From Notoacmeibacter marinus (lineage in GTDB: Bacteria > Pseudomonadota > Alphaproteobacteria > Rhizobiales > Rhizobiaceae): a stretch of 64,000 nt of DNA. The translations under genes and the position numbers were made by a program. The stretch spans positions 496,001 to 560,000 of the forward strand of contig NZ_NBYO01000002.1 in assembly GCF_002238045.1 (NCBI RefSeq), given 5' to 3'. The notes below the pieces were generated by a model. The model was not told the origin of the DNA and did not search any database. It was given only the letters and a program-made list of their open reading frames with translations. This document shows positions 1 through 7,476 of the stretch, piece by piece; within the stretch, counting starts at the first letter, position 1, and each line of letters starts with the position of its first letter.

Positions 1-515
1 ATCTGCCGGTCGAAGCGGAATCGCCGTGAGGCCCCGACTGGCAGGCTTTCCGGTGCGTAGAGCGCAACGACGGTCAGATCGAGCTGGTCGACATGATCGA
101 CGTCGATACCCTCCTCGTCATTGGCTTCCAGCATAGCGGAGACGATATCGTCGAAATGGCCGATATCGAGGAACTCTCCAGTGTTCAGGCTTCCCTGCGC
201 CATTTTCGAACGGGGGTCCTGTCCCAGATCTTCCGGCAGATCGCGCAAATCCGTGAGGCTGAGTTCGATCTGTCTCTCCGCGATATGAAGCGTGCCGATC
301 AGACTGGTGACGTAAAGCGGCTGGGCGCTCATATTGGTAACGAGGCACCGGCTGCGCATTCCCTTGCCGGCCGCTCGCGTGATCAGGATCGACGAACGCC
401 GACCGGCCCGAAACTGGATGAAGAGCAGTTGCAGATAGGTGATCCACACCGCAAGCATCATGGCGCTGAGAATGGTGCTGATAGCGCCGCTATGGTTCGA
501 CAACCATTGCAACAT
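1..515 (-). CDS. Membrane-anchored hypothetical protein, C-terminus outside window
   Basis: An uninterrupted minus-strand frame starts at the ATG at 515-513 and runs off the left edge, giving about 171 codons. The N-terminus begins MLQWLSNHSG and is followed by one hydrophobic segment at about residues 10-32. After that comes a basic stretch and a soluble beta-rich looking domain with several acidic residues. This suggests a single-pass inner-membrane protein with a cytoplasmic or periplasmic domain. I do not recognise the family. The amino-acid composition is that of a real protein, whereas the overlapping frames give arginine-rich shadows. It is divergent from the thioesterase gene. Confidence 0.7.
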   Translation of the reverse strand, partial: MLQWLSNHSGAISTILSAMMLAVWITYLQLLFIQFRAGRRSSILITRAAGKGMRSRCLVTNMSAQPLYVTSLIGTLHIAERQIELSLTDLRDLPEDLGQDPRSKMAQGSLNTGEFLDIGHFDDIVSAMLEANDEEGIDVDHVDQLDLTVVALYAPESLPVGASRRFRFDRQ

Positions 516-639
516 GCGAAGTTTTCCCTTGCCGGATCGGCGGTCCTGTCGCCGGCCGAACGCGCCCTCTAAAGCCGGCAAACGACAAGGTCAAACGCCA
601 AATGCATGTGCCGCCAAATGAATTCGGTCGCCTCTCATT

Positions 640-668
640 TGACGGATCGGCAGTCTGCAACAGATGCA
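640..668 (+). promoter_or_regulatory. Possible sigma70-type promoter for the thioesterase gene
   Basis: TTGACG at 640-645 and AGATGC at 663-668 are separated by 17 bases in the gap between two divergent genes, 43 bases before the ATG at 711. The -35 match is good and the -10 match is weak, so this is only a candidate. Confidence 0.25.
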
Positions 669-710
669 GCGCCAGACTTCAGTGATGCGATGGATGGGAT
701 AGTGGCGTAG

Positions 711-1091
711 ATGAGAGATCGCAAAAGCACGATGCGCGTACCGGCCATGCCGGCCGACGCCAATGCAGCCGGCGATATTTTCGGCGGCTGGGTTATGTCG
801 CAGATGGATCTGGCGGCGGGTATCCGCGCTGCCGAGAGGGCCGGCGGACGGGTCGTCACGAAGGCGGTCAGGGAGATGGCGTTCGAAAAACCGGTCAAGA
901 TCGGCGACACGGTGGCGGTTTACACGGATGTCGTGGCTGTCGGGCGCACATCGATGACCTTATCGGTCGAGGCTTGGGCGCAACGCTATCACACGCATGA
1001 ACAGGAACGGGTCACGAGCGCCGAATTCGTGATGGTTGCGCTGGACGCGGAGGGGCGCCCGACGCCGGTACCCGCGGCTAACAAAGACTAA
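711..1091 (+). CDS. Acyl-CoA thioesterase, YciA-like hotdog fold
   Basis: This 126-residue protein carries the hotdog thioesterase signature seen in YciA: a DANAAGDIFGGWVMSQMD-type segment near residues 16-33, followed by VTKAVREMAFEKPVKIGD. YciA enzymes hydrolyse acyl-CoA esters in the cytoplasm, and the Asp of the N-A-G-D region is the expected catalytic residue. Length fits the family (about 130). The ATG at 711 is used; the ATG at 732 (MRVPAMPAD) is also possible. The gene stands alone and is divergent from the truncated membrane protein. The preferred substrate cannot be read from the sequence. Confidence 0.85.
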   Translation: MRDRKSTMRVPAMPADANAAGDIFGGWVMSQMDLAAGIRAAERAGGRVVTKAVREMAFEKPVKIGDTVAVYTDVVAVGRTSMTLSVEAWAQRYHTHEQERVTSAEFVMVALDAEGRPTPVPAANKD

Positions 1092-1317
1092 CCGTGCCGC
1101 TGTAGCGGAAGTTTTACTTGCCGGACCGGAAGGTTCGGGCAATAATCCTGTCTATACGGGCGGTGGGCTCGGTGGATAGACCCTTTCGCGCCGCGACGTC
1201 TGTTCTCCGATCTGTCATTCGTATGACGGTTGCCTGGCAGCCGTCTCCACGCCGCTGCCCATGAGCTCCCCCACCATGGTTCAGCAGACTTTCGTAGAGG
1301 GGGAGGGACGACTTCGA

Positions 1318-1530
1318 ATGAGCCAGACCGGCACCGTCAAATTCTTCAATTCCGAAAAAGGCTTCGGCTTCATCACCCCCGAGGAGGGCAGCTCGGACGT
1401 TTTCGTGCATATCTCCGCCGTGCAGGCATCCGGCCTCGATACCTTGTCAGAAGGGCAGAAGGTCAGCTTCGAAACCGAGCCGGACCGCCGCGGCAAGGGG
1501 CCCAAAGCGGTAAACCTCACCACACTCTGA
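1318..1530 (+). CDS. Cold-shock protein, CspA family
   Basis: A 70-residue single cold-shock domain. RNP1 (KGFGFI, residues 14-19) and RNP2 (VFVHI, residues 28-32) are both intact, so it should bind single-stranded RNA or DNA as an RNA chaperone. The start at 1318 fits family length and has a purine-rich GGGAGGG ribosome site just upstream. An in-frame ATG at 1261 would add 19 residues with no family counterpart. The 226-base leader back to the previous gene leaves room for a long 5' UTR, as in many csp genes. A hairpin terminator follows. Confidence 0.93.
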   Translation: MSQTGTVKFFNSEKGFGFITPEEGSSDVFVHISAVQASGLDTLSEGQKVSFETEPDRRGKGPKAVNLTTL

Positions 1531-1555
1531 CGCTCTTCGCCGATCATCACATGCG

Positions 1556-1590
1556 AAAGGTCGCCCTGCCCGGGCGGCCTTTCTTTATTT
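1556..1590 (+). terminator. Rho-independent terminator of the cold-shock gene
   Basis: AAAGGTCGCCC (1556-1566) pairs with GGGCGGCCTTT (1572-1582), with one G-T wobble and a 5-base loop. A T-rich run follows. It lies 26 bases after the cold-shock stop codon. Confidence 0.75.
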
Positions 1591-1690
1591 GTGCCGGGCG
1601 CTGAACGAGCCGTTCAGCCACCGTTCAGGTGGAGGCAGGCAGTCTCCTCTCTACCGGCGGGCAGAACCGCCGATCCAATTTCGGAGTGAG

Positions 1691-2197
1691 ATGATGTTTC
1701 GCCGCTTTTTCCACACCACCCTTTGCGCCATGATGATTGCGGGCATTGCCCTGCCCTCCGCCGCACAGGCGCAGTCGCGCTACAGCGTCTACGAATATTA
1801 CGAAACCTATGAGGACGACGGCTGGGATGGGGGCTGGGACCGCCGCGACGTGATCTTCGAAGAGCGCCGTCGCGCTGAACGAAGGGCGGAGCGCCGTGCG
1901 GAACGGCGTCGCGCCGAACGAAGGGCCGAACGCCGGCGCGATCGCGATGATGCGACGAAGTTCATCGCCGGCGCGGTGGTCGGACTGGCCACGGCCGCCA
2001 TCATCTCCGGTGCGACCCGACAGGATAACCGCCCGGTCTACCGCGCCGCGCCGCGGCGGGCGCCGACCCGGGTCGGCGGTCTGGAGCCTTGGACGCCCGA
2101 ATGGCGCCGCTGGTGCAGCAATCGCTACCGGTCCTTCAACCAGAACACCGGCTTCTGGCGGGGCTATGACGGCAAGACCTATTTCTGCCGTCCCTGA
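1691..2197 (+). CDS. BA14K-domain secreted protein with Arg/Glu repeats
   Basis: This 168-residue protein has a signal peptide (MMFRRFF, a hydrophobic core, then AQA at about residue 27). An acidic Tyr-rich patch follows, then a charged ERRRAERR repeat block near residues 57-77 and a hydrophobic segment at about 84-102. A C-terminal BA14K domain (LEPWTPEWRRWCSNRYRSF to the YFCRP end) completes it. BA14K proteins are typical of Hyphomicrobiales; the Brucella founder is an immunoreactive protein with lectin-like activity. The start could be 1691 or 1694; GGAG lies just upstream. Two paired Cys in the domain probably form a disulfide. Exact role unknown. Confidence 0.8.
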   Translation: MMFRRFFHTTLCAMMIAGIALPSAAQAQSRYSVYEYYETYEDDGWDGGWDRRDVIFEERRRAERRAERRAERRRAERRAERRRDRDDATKFIAGAVVGLATAAIISGATRQDNRPVYRAAPRRAPTRVGGLEPWTPEWRRWCSNRYRSFNQNTGFWRGYDGKTYFCRP

Positions 2198-2223
2198 CGC
2201 CGGGCGTATCTGAAACGAACAAA

Positions 2224-2256
2224 TGGCCCGGGGAAGACGATCCGCCGGGCCGTTTT
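2224..2256 (+). terminator. Terminator after the BA14K gene
   Basis: GGCCCGG (2225-2231) pairs with CCGGGCC (2245-2251), followed by GTTTT. It sits between the convergent BA14K and MBL-fold genes. Confidence 0.6.
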
Positions 2257-2259
2257 GCG

Positions 2260-2913
2260 TCAAGCGCCCGATGCGATGAAGGGATTGGTCCGCCGCTCTT
2301 CGCCGAACGTGCTGCCTGGCCCGTGCCCGCAAACGAACGAAACATCGTCGCCGAGCGGCAGCAATTTCTTGCGAATCGACTCGATCAGCGTTTCCGCATC
2401 GCCGCCCCAAAGGTCGGTCCGACCGACCGAGCCCCGAAACAGCGTGTCGCCGACCTGCGCGAATTTGTGTTCCCTGTTGTGGAAGATCACATGGCCCGGC
2501 GCGTGACCGGGCGTATGGTAGACATCGAAGCTGTGACCGCCGAACGAGACAGTATCGCCATCGCTCAGCCATTTGTCGGGCTTACAGTTGCGGGCCGGGT
2601 CGGACGAGCCGAACATTCTGGCCTGTTGTTCGAGCTGATCCAGGAGCGGCTCGTCGTCGCGATGCGGCCCGACGATCGGCAGGCCGTCCAGCTTGTCCTT
2701 CAGGTCCATCGCGCCACCGGCATGATCGATATGGCCATGCGTGAGCCAGATCGCTTCGATCGTCAGATTGTTGCTTTCGATGACGTCCATGATCCGCGCC
2801 ACCTCGCCGCCGGGATCGACGACGACGCCGGCGCGCGTGTCTTCGTCGAATAGGATGGTGCAGTTCTGCTGAAAGGCGGTAACCGGCACGATGCCGACTG
2901 ATAGCTTACCCAT
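2260..2913 (-). CDS. MBL-fold hydrolase, glyoxalase II-like (YcbL type)
   Basis: This 217-residue metallo-beta-lactamase-fold protein has the zinc motif THGHIDH at residues 58-64. Further metal-ligand regions are HTPGHAPGH, the Asp in VGDTLFRGSVGR and the His in CGHGPGST. The short single-domain form matches YcbL-type glyoxalase II-like enzymes, which hydrolyse S-lactoylglutathione or related thioesters. The C-terminal substrate-binding domain of classical GloB is absent, so the physiological substrate is uncertain. It is divergent from the MarR gene across a 147-base gap. Confidence 0.85.
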   Translation of the reverse strand: MGKLSVGIVPVTAFQQNCTILFDEDTRAGVVVDPGGEVARIMDVIESNNLTIEAIWLTHGHIDHAGGAMDLKDKLDGLPIVGPHRDDEPLLDQLEQQARMFGSSDPARNCKPDKWLSDGDTVSFGGHSFDVYHTPGHAPGHVIFHNREHKFAQVGDTLFRGSVGRTDLWGGDAETLIESIRKKLLPLGDDVSFVCGHGPGSTFGEERRTNPFIASGA

Positions 2914-2987
2914 GAAACACTCCGTAATGGACGGCTGCGGACCATAATCGGGCCAGCCGGCAAAGAACAGGCAGTCATCGCCGGTTC

Positions 2988-3016
2988 TTGTGCGCGTCGC
3001 GCGGCTTGCCTATGAT
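2988..3016 (+). promoter_or_regulatory. Predicted sigma70 promoter for the petP-like/petR-like operon
   Basis: TTGTGC (2988-2993), a 17-base spacer and TATGAT (3011-3016) lie 45 bases upstream of the MarR start codon. The -10 element is close to consensus. Confidence 0.5.
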
Positions 3017-3060
3017 ATGTCAGCATGACTGACCAGTTCGGCCCGGAGACCGATTGCTGA

Positions 3061-3594
3061 ATGGCAAAAGCCCCATCCGCTGCCGAGAACGGATCGGCCG
3101 AGAAGAATGCCGCGGCGAAGTGGGCGGTCCGCTACTCCAATATGCAGGAATTGCTCTTTTTCGCCTATCGGGATTTTACCGCCGGCCCGGATGCGATCCT
3201 CAGTGATTACGGCTTTGGCCGCGCCCATCACCGCGTGCTGCATTTCGTACATCGCTGGCCGGGGCTCACCGTCGCCGATCTGCTGGAAATTCTCGGCATC
3301 ACCAAGCAATCGCTCGCCCGGGTTCTGAAACAGTTGATCGACGCCGGCCATATCGAGCAGAAAACCAATGTGCGGGACCGCCGCCAGCGCGAACTCTATC
3401 TCACGAAGGAAGGCGAGAGCCTGGCGGCCGCCCTTTCTGCGCCGCAATGGCGGTTGATCGAAGAGGCCTTGCAGGCGGCAGGCACGGAGCATTACGACGC
3501 TATTGTCGCCTTTTTGCGCCGTATGATCGATGAGGATGGCCGCCTTGCGATTGGCGCGCTGGAAGAGCACCGACGCCGCCCGGAAGGAGATTGA
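3061..3594 (+). CDS. MarR-family regulator, PetP-like
   Basis: A 177-residue winged-helix regulator: a helical N-terminus, a helix-turn-helix around LTVADLLEILGITKQSLARVL (about residues 75-95), and the wing EQKTNVRDRRQRELYLT typical of MarR proteins. The order MarR - OmpR-type regulator - histidine kinase matches petP-petR of Rhodobacter capsulatus, which is needed for cytochrome bc1 expression. The petABC genes lie in this same window at 18.9-21.9 kb. The stop codon overlaps the ribosome site of the next gene, implying one operon. The PetP assignment rests on gene order and family only. Confidence 0.8.
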   Translation: MAKAPSAAENGSAEKNAAAKWAVRYSNMQELLFFAYRDFTAGPDAILSDYGFGRAHHRVLHFVHRWPGLTVADLLEILGITKQSLARVLKQLIDAGHIEQKTNVRDRRQRELYLTKEGESLAAALSAPQWRLIEEALQAAGTEHYDAIVAFLRRMIDEDGRLAIGALEEHRRRPEGD

Positions 3595-3599
3595 GGCCC

Positions 3600-4334
3600 A
3601 TGTCCGTACTGGAAGAGACGCCATCGCCGGCGGGCATGCCTCACCCGGACGACGAGAAGATGCATATTCTCGTCGTCGACGATGACAGCCGCATTCGCGA
3701 ATTGTTGCAGACTTTCCTGATCCGCCGCGGGTTCCGTGTCACGGTTGCGGAAGACGCGGCGACCGCGCGCCGGGCCCTGCGGGGCCTGACCTTCGATCTT
3801 CTCATCCTGGACTGGATGATGCCGGGCGAAGACGGCGTCTCGCTGACCAGATCGCTGCGTGAAACCATGAATGTGCCGATCCTGATGCTGACGGCGAAGG
3901 CCGAAACCGACAGCCGGATCGGTGGGCTGGAGGCAGGCGTCGACGATTACCTGCCCAAGCCTTTCGATCCGCGCGAACTGCTGCTGCGCATCGAATCGAT
4001 CCTGCGCCGCGCCGCGCCGCCAAGCAAAGACGAGCCGGCCATTGTCGCCTTCGGGCCCTTTACCTGGGCGACGGGTACGCGTGAACTGAAGCGTGGCGGC
4101 GAGCCGGTTCGTCTGACCGACCGCGAGCAGGACATGATGAGCATTTTCGTTGCCAGACTGGGAGAGACGGTGCCCCGCCACGAACTGGTCGCCGATGGCG
4201 TGGAAGTCGGCGAACGGACAATCGACGTCCAGATCAACCGACTGCGCCGCAAGCTGGAAGCGGACTCGGCCAATCCGCTCTGGCTCCAGACGGTGCGCGG
4301 CATCGGCTATCGGCTGAATCCCGTCATCGGATGA
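3600..4334 (+). CDS. OmpR-family response regulator, PetR-like
   Basis: A 244-residue two-domain regulator. The receiver domain (about residues 21-135) has the acidic pocket DDD at 27-29, the phospho-acceptor D71 in LLILDWMMPG, and the KPFD lysine. The C-terminal winged helix ends in TVRGIGYRL, as in OmpR/PhoB proteins. The ATG at 3600 is preceded by AAGGAG at 3585-3590. A TTG at 3591 is in frame but lies inside that ribosome site. It overlaps the kinase gene by ATGA, so the two should be translationally coupled and act as a pair. Confidence 0.88.
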   Translation: MSVLEETPSPAGMPHPDDEKMHILVVDDDSRIRELLQTFLIRRGFRVTVAEDAATARRALRGLTFDLLILDWMMPGEDGVSLTRSLRETMNVPILMLTAKAETDSRIGGLEAGVDDYLPKPFDPRELLLRIESILRRAAPPSKDEPAIVAFGPFTWATGTRELKRGGEPVRLTDREQDMMSIFVARLGETVPRHELVADGVEVGERTIDVQINRLRRKLEADSANPLWLQTVRGIGYRLNPVIG

Positions 4335-5761
4335 GCATCGAACCCGGCGCCGAACAGGAAAAGGAAAGCCGCTTCTCCGGCCGTTCCGCCGGCGCGCTTG
4401 TCCTGTCCGCATTCATGGCGGTCCGCGAAGCCTGGCGCCGGTTCTGGCAGCCGATCTTCCACCGCCTGCCCAAACGACTCTATGCCCGCTCGCTCATCAT
4501 CGTGATCGCGCCGATGCTGATCCTGCAATCGGTCATCGCGCTCGTTTTCATGGAGCGGCACTGGACTCGCGTCACCGAGATGCTCTCGGACCGCGTTTCG
4601 CAGGAGATCGCGGCGATCATCGATCTGATCGAGGCCGAACCCGGGATTGCCGATATGGACAGGATCGCGCAGATCGCCCGCGAACGGTTCGACCTGCAAG
4701 TGGAACTGTTGCCCGCGACGCCTTTGCCGAACACGACCAGCCGGCCCTTCTTCTCGCTTCTCGACACCGTGCTGACGGAGCAGATCGACGATAATATCGG
4801 CCTGCCCTTCTGGATCGACACGGTCGGCCAGTCGCGCTTCGTCGAAATCCGGATTGCGCTGGACGATGCGGTGCTGCGCGTCGTGACGAACCGAAACCAG
4901 GCCTATGCCAACAATAGCGAGATCTTCATCTTCTGGATGGTCGGCGCGTCTCTCGTTCTGATCGCCGTCGCCGTGATTTTCCTGCGTCAGCAGATCCGCC
5001 CGATACAGCAGCTTGCCGCCGCGGCTGAGAGCTTCGGCAAGGGCCAGCCCATGCCGGCGGAATTCCGGCCACGCGGCGCCGAGGAGGTGCGACGCGCCAG
5101 CCTCGCCTTCATTCAGATGCGCAACCGCATCGAACGCCAGATCGAACAGCGCACCGCCATGCTGGCGGGCGTCAGCCACGATCTGCGCACCATTCTGACC
5201 AGGTTCAAGCTGCAACTGGCGCTGGCCGCCGAGGAAACCGACACCGACGCGCTGGAGCGCGACGTAGCGGACATGCAGACCATGCTGGAAGCCTATCTGG
5301 ACTTCGCGCGTGGCGACAGCGAAGAGGCCGTTGCGCCTTTCGATCTGGCGACCTTCTTCCAGACCATGGCGGATGAAGCCAGGCTGAAGGGCCGCGAGGC
5401 GGTATGGCACATTGAAGGCGACCCCGAACTGATCGTCCGGCCGATCGCCTTCGGGCGAATGCTGCATAACATCGTGGCCAATGCCATGCGACACGCCGAG
5501 AGGATCGCATTATCGGCCACGCATACGGACAAGACGATCACCATCTGCATAGACGATGACGGCCCCGGCGTGCCGAAGGAACAGTATGATGTGATCTTCC
5601 GTCCGTTCACGCGGCTGGACGACGCCCGCAATCTCGATCAGTCCGGCACGGGACTGGGCCTGTCCATCGCGCGCGACATCGCGCGCAGCCATGGCGGCGA
5701 CATCCATCTCGACAAATCCAGAATGGGCGGGCTGGAGGTGACGATCAGACTGCCGTTGTAA
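4331..5761 (+). CDS. Sensor histidine kinase, partner of the OmpR-type regulator
   Basis: A 476-residue inner-membrane kinase. TM1 is at about 53-75, a periplasmic sensor domain of roughly 120 residues follows, then TM2 at about 197-219, a HAMP linker and the dimerisation helix with phospho-acceptor H283 in SHDLRTIL. The ATPase has an N box (MLHNIVANAMRHA), DDDGPGVP and GTGLGLSIA. The N-terminal 50 residues are an extra cytoplasmic tail. It overlaps the response regulator by four bases. The signal it senses cannot be deduced. The neighbouring genes and a possible link to bc1 control suggest redox or respiratory input. Confidence 0.88.
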   Translation: MSIEPGAEQEKESRFSGRSAGALVLSAFMAVREAWRRFWQPIFHRLPKRLYARSLIIVIAPMLILQSVIALVFMERHWTRVTEMLSDRVSQEIAAIIDLIEAEPGIADMDRIAQIARERFDLQVELLPATPLPNTTSRPFFSLLDTVLTEQIDDNIGLPFWIDTVGQSRFVEIRIALDDAVLRVVTNRNQAYANNSEIFIFWMVGASLVLIAVAVIFLRQQIRPIQQLAAAAESFGKGQPMPAEFRPRGAEEVRRASLAFIQMRNRIERQIEQRTAMLAGVSHDLRTILTRFKLQLALAAEETDTDALERDVADMQTMLEAYLDFARGDSEEAVAPFDLATFFQTMADEARLKGREAVWHIEGDPELIVRPIAFGRMLHNIVANAMRHAERIALSATHTDKTITICIDDDGPGVPKEQYDVIFRPFTRLDDARNLDQSGTGLGLSIARDIARSHGGDIHLDKSRMGGLEVTIRLPL

Positions 5762-5773
5762 CCGCCCGGTTGC

Positions 5774-6133
5774 TCAGAACAAACGCCCGCCGATCGGAAC
5801 GTTGTGATCCGGGGCCAGCAGCACCACTTCGCCATCTTCGTCCGGCACGCCGAGCGTCAGAACTTCGCTCATGAAAGGCCCGATCTGGCGTGGCGGGAAG
5901 TTCACCACCGCCATGACCTGACGGCCGACCAGCTTGTCGGCCTGGTAATGGCGTGTGATCTGTGCGCTGCTTTTCTTCTCGCCAATCGGATCGCCGAAAT
6001 CGATCCGCAGCTTGAAGGCCGGTTTGCGCGCTTCGGGAAACGGCTCCGCCGCGACGATCACGCCAACCCGGATATCGACCTTGAGAAAGGTATCGAAATC
6101 CGTTTCGACCGCCGGTGCGCCGCCCTTGCCCAT
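5774..6133 (-). CDS. csaA: CsaA-type tRNA-binding protein
   Basis: A 119-residue single OB-fold tRNA-binding domain: DTFLKVDIRVGVIVAAEPFPEARKPA followed by IDFGDPIGEKKSSAQI and PRQIGPFMSEVLTLG, the hallmark blocks of CsaA. CsaA is a small dimeric protein with chaperone-like and export-related activity in Bacillus; its exact role in alphaproteobacteria is unclear. The ATG at 6133 fits family length. The YbjN-like gene ends only 5 bases upstream on the same strand, so both probably share the promoter region around 6.7-6.85 kb. Confidence 0.9.
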   Translation of the reverse strand: MGKGGAPAVETDFDTFLKVDIRVGVIVAAEPFPEARKPAFKLRIDFGDPIGEKKSSAQITRHYQADKLVGRQVMAVVNFPPRQIGPFMSEVLTLGVPDEDGEVVLLAPDHNVPIGGRLF

Positions 6134-6138
6134 CCCGA

Positions 6139-6636
6139 TCAGGCCGTGCCGAAGGTTTCGAAGATCGCAGCCGCCATGGCGTCTTCGGCGCGCGAACCCT
6201 CGACGACGAAATGGAACGCCTGGAAATAGGCCTCGCAGCTTTCCAGCGACGCCGCCAGCAGACGCTCGACCTGTAATGCTGTCGGCTCCAGCCCGCCCGG
6301 CAGAATGAGCGAATGGCGAAACATCACCGCGCCTTCGCTTTCCCACAGATCGAAATGGCCGAACAGAAGCTGCTCGTTGATGATGGACAGAAGCCGGGTG
6401 ATCTCGCTCTGGCGCGGGCGCGTCACCGTCATGTCGAAGGCGCAGGCAAGATGCAGCGCCTCGTGCTCGTCCAGCCATGAATAGCTGACATGATAATCCG
6501 CCCACTGCCCCGCAACCGAAATGGCGATCTCGTCGTCGGTCGTGCGCTCGAAGCTCCATCGATTGTCATTGGCCACCGATTCGATGACATCCACCGGATG
6601 AACGTCACGCGGATCGAAAATGGAATGGAGCGCCAT
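6139..6636 (-). CDS. YbjN-domain protein
   Basis: A 165-residue soluble protein resembling the YbjN family. It begins MALHSIFDPRDVHPVDVIES, then has a short beta-strand region with DEIAISVAGQWADYHVSYSW and a helical second half. YbjN-like proteins resemble type III secretion chaperones in fold and have ill-defined roles in E. coli. The start at 6636 was chosen because an upstream extension to 6825 is arginine-rich low-complexity sequence. It is the first gene of the operon with csaA. Function unknown. Confidence 0.75.
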   Translation of the reverse strand: MALHSIFDPRDVHPVDVIESVANDNRWSFERTTDDEIAISVAGQWADYHVSYSWLDEHEALHLACAFDMTVTRPRQSEITRLLSIINEQLLFGHFDLWESEGAVMFRHSLILPGGLEPTALQVERLLAASLESCEAYFQAFHFVVEGSRAEDAMAAAIFETFGTA

Positions 6637-6935
6637 GTAAGCTGTTCCTCGTCGCCTGTTCGTGCGCCCCATGCCGCCGCGCATGGAGCGCCTCCGCCCG
6701 GATCCTCGCCTGCCGGGACGGCCTTGGCTCGAATCATCTTGTAGATTCAGTCTATTGATCCGGACTCCGGGCGAAAGCCCCAAGGCGATTTGAGTAGTGA
6801 ACAACGACACTTCAGGTTGAATCAATTGATTCAGAGATCACCGATAAGTGACTCCGCCATCTGGCTTTTTCGAACCGGTCACTTTGTTGAAAACTTTCTG
6901 TGAAAACGGTCGAATGTCGGAATGAGGCTGTGATG
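6637..6935. promoter_or_regulatory. Intergenic region with a cluster of six GANTC sites and a palindrome
   Basis: This gap lies upstream of the YbjN-csaA operon and downstream of the UbiK-like gene. It contains GANTC at 6731, 6744, 6763, 6819, 6828 and 6850, that is six sites in 124 bases. Two of them form the perfect palindrome TGAATCAATTGATTCA at 6818-6833. GANTC is the target of the alphaproteobacterial cell-cycle methyltransferase CcrM. No convincing gene is seen here. The promoter of the YbjN operon must lie in or near it. Confidence 0.55.
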
Positions 6936-7343
6936 CTAGTCGGTATCGCCGCCTGCTTCTTTGTCATCGCCGGCATGCTTGGCTTCGAGTGCGGCAACGC
7001 GCTCGCCAAGGGCCTTGGCTTCGGCGCGGGCGCGTAACGCCACATCGCGCATGGCCTCGAACTCCTCCCGGCTGACCAGATCGAGCGATCCGGTGAACCG
7101 TTCCGCCTGCGTGCGAACCGCCGTCTCCACCTCACGCCGCGCCCCCTGGGCAACGCCGGCCGCGTCGGTAACGAGACGGGCCAACTCATCGAGGAAGCGG
7201 CCTGGACCGGCAGCACCGCCGCGTCCGCTCGTTCTGGCGCGACCGAACGGGTCGGTGCCGTAGGGATCGGTGCCATAGGGGTCGCCATGGCTGCCCCCGG
7301 CGAATTCGTCCTGACCGAAGGGGTTGCGATCGTCGTTCTGCAT
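6936..7343 (-). CDS. UbiK-like accessory factor (BMFP domain)
   Basis: A 135-residue protein with a Gly/Asp-rich N-terminus containing tandem DPYGT repeats (near residues 21-35). A helical C-terminal part follows (FLDELARLVTDAAGVAQGA then EEFEAMRDVALRARAEAKALGERVAALEAK), matching the BMFP/UbiK family. UbiK in E. coli is an accessory factor of the ubiquinone biosynthesis complex with UbiJ. The start at 7343 (MQNDDRNP) is preferred over the ATG/other start 8 codons upstream. It is divergent from lgt, an arrangement common in rhizobia. The tandem repeats are unusual for the family. Confidence 0.75.
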   Translation of the reverse strand: MQNDDRNPFGQDEFAGGSHGDPYGTDPYGTDPFGRARTSGRGGAAGPGRFLDELARLVTDAAGVAQGARREVETAVRTQAERFTGSLDLVSREEFEAMRDVALRARAEAKALGERVAALEAKHAGDDKEAGGDTD

Positions 7344-7476
7344 GGCACGCTCCAAAATTGGTCTCAATTGGATTTAACGTCACTTTGCTGCGTTGCAAGA
7401 GACATCTTGACCCGGGGACGCCGGCCCGCGCATGGTCCGCGCCATTCCCGCCCGACCGATGGAAGGAAGCCCTTTC

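Noticed and set aside
1117-1142. A terminator after the thioesterase gene
   Set aside because: The hairpin has mismatches and no T-run on the plus strand.
6819-6832. An FNR-like palindrome in the GANTC cluster
   Set aside because: The sequence contains ATCAATTGAT but lacks the TTGAT-N4-ATCAA spacing of an FNR box; the GANTC interpretation fits better.
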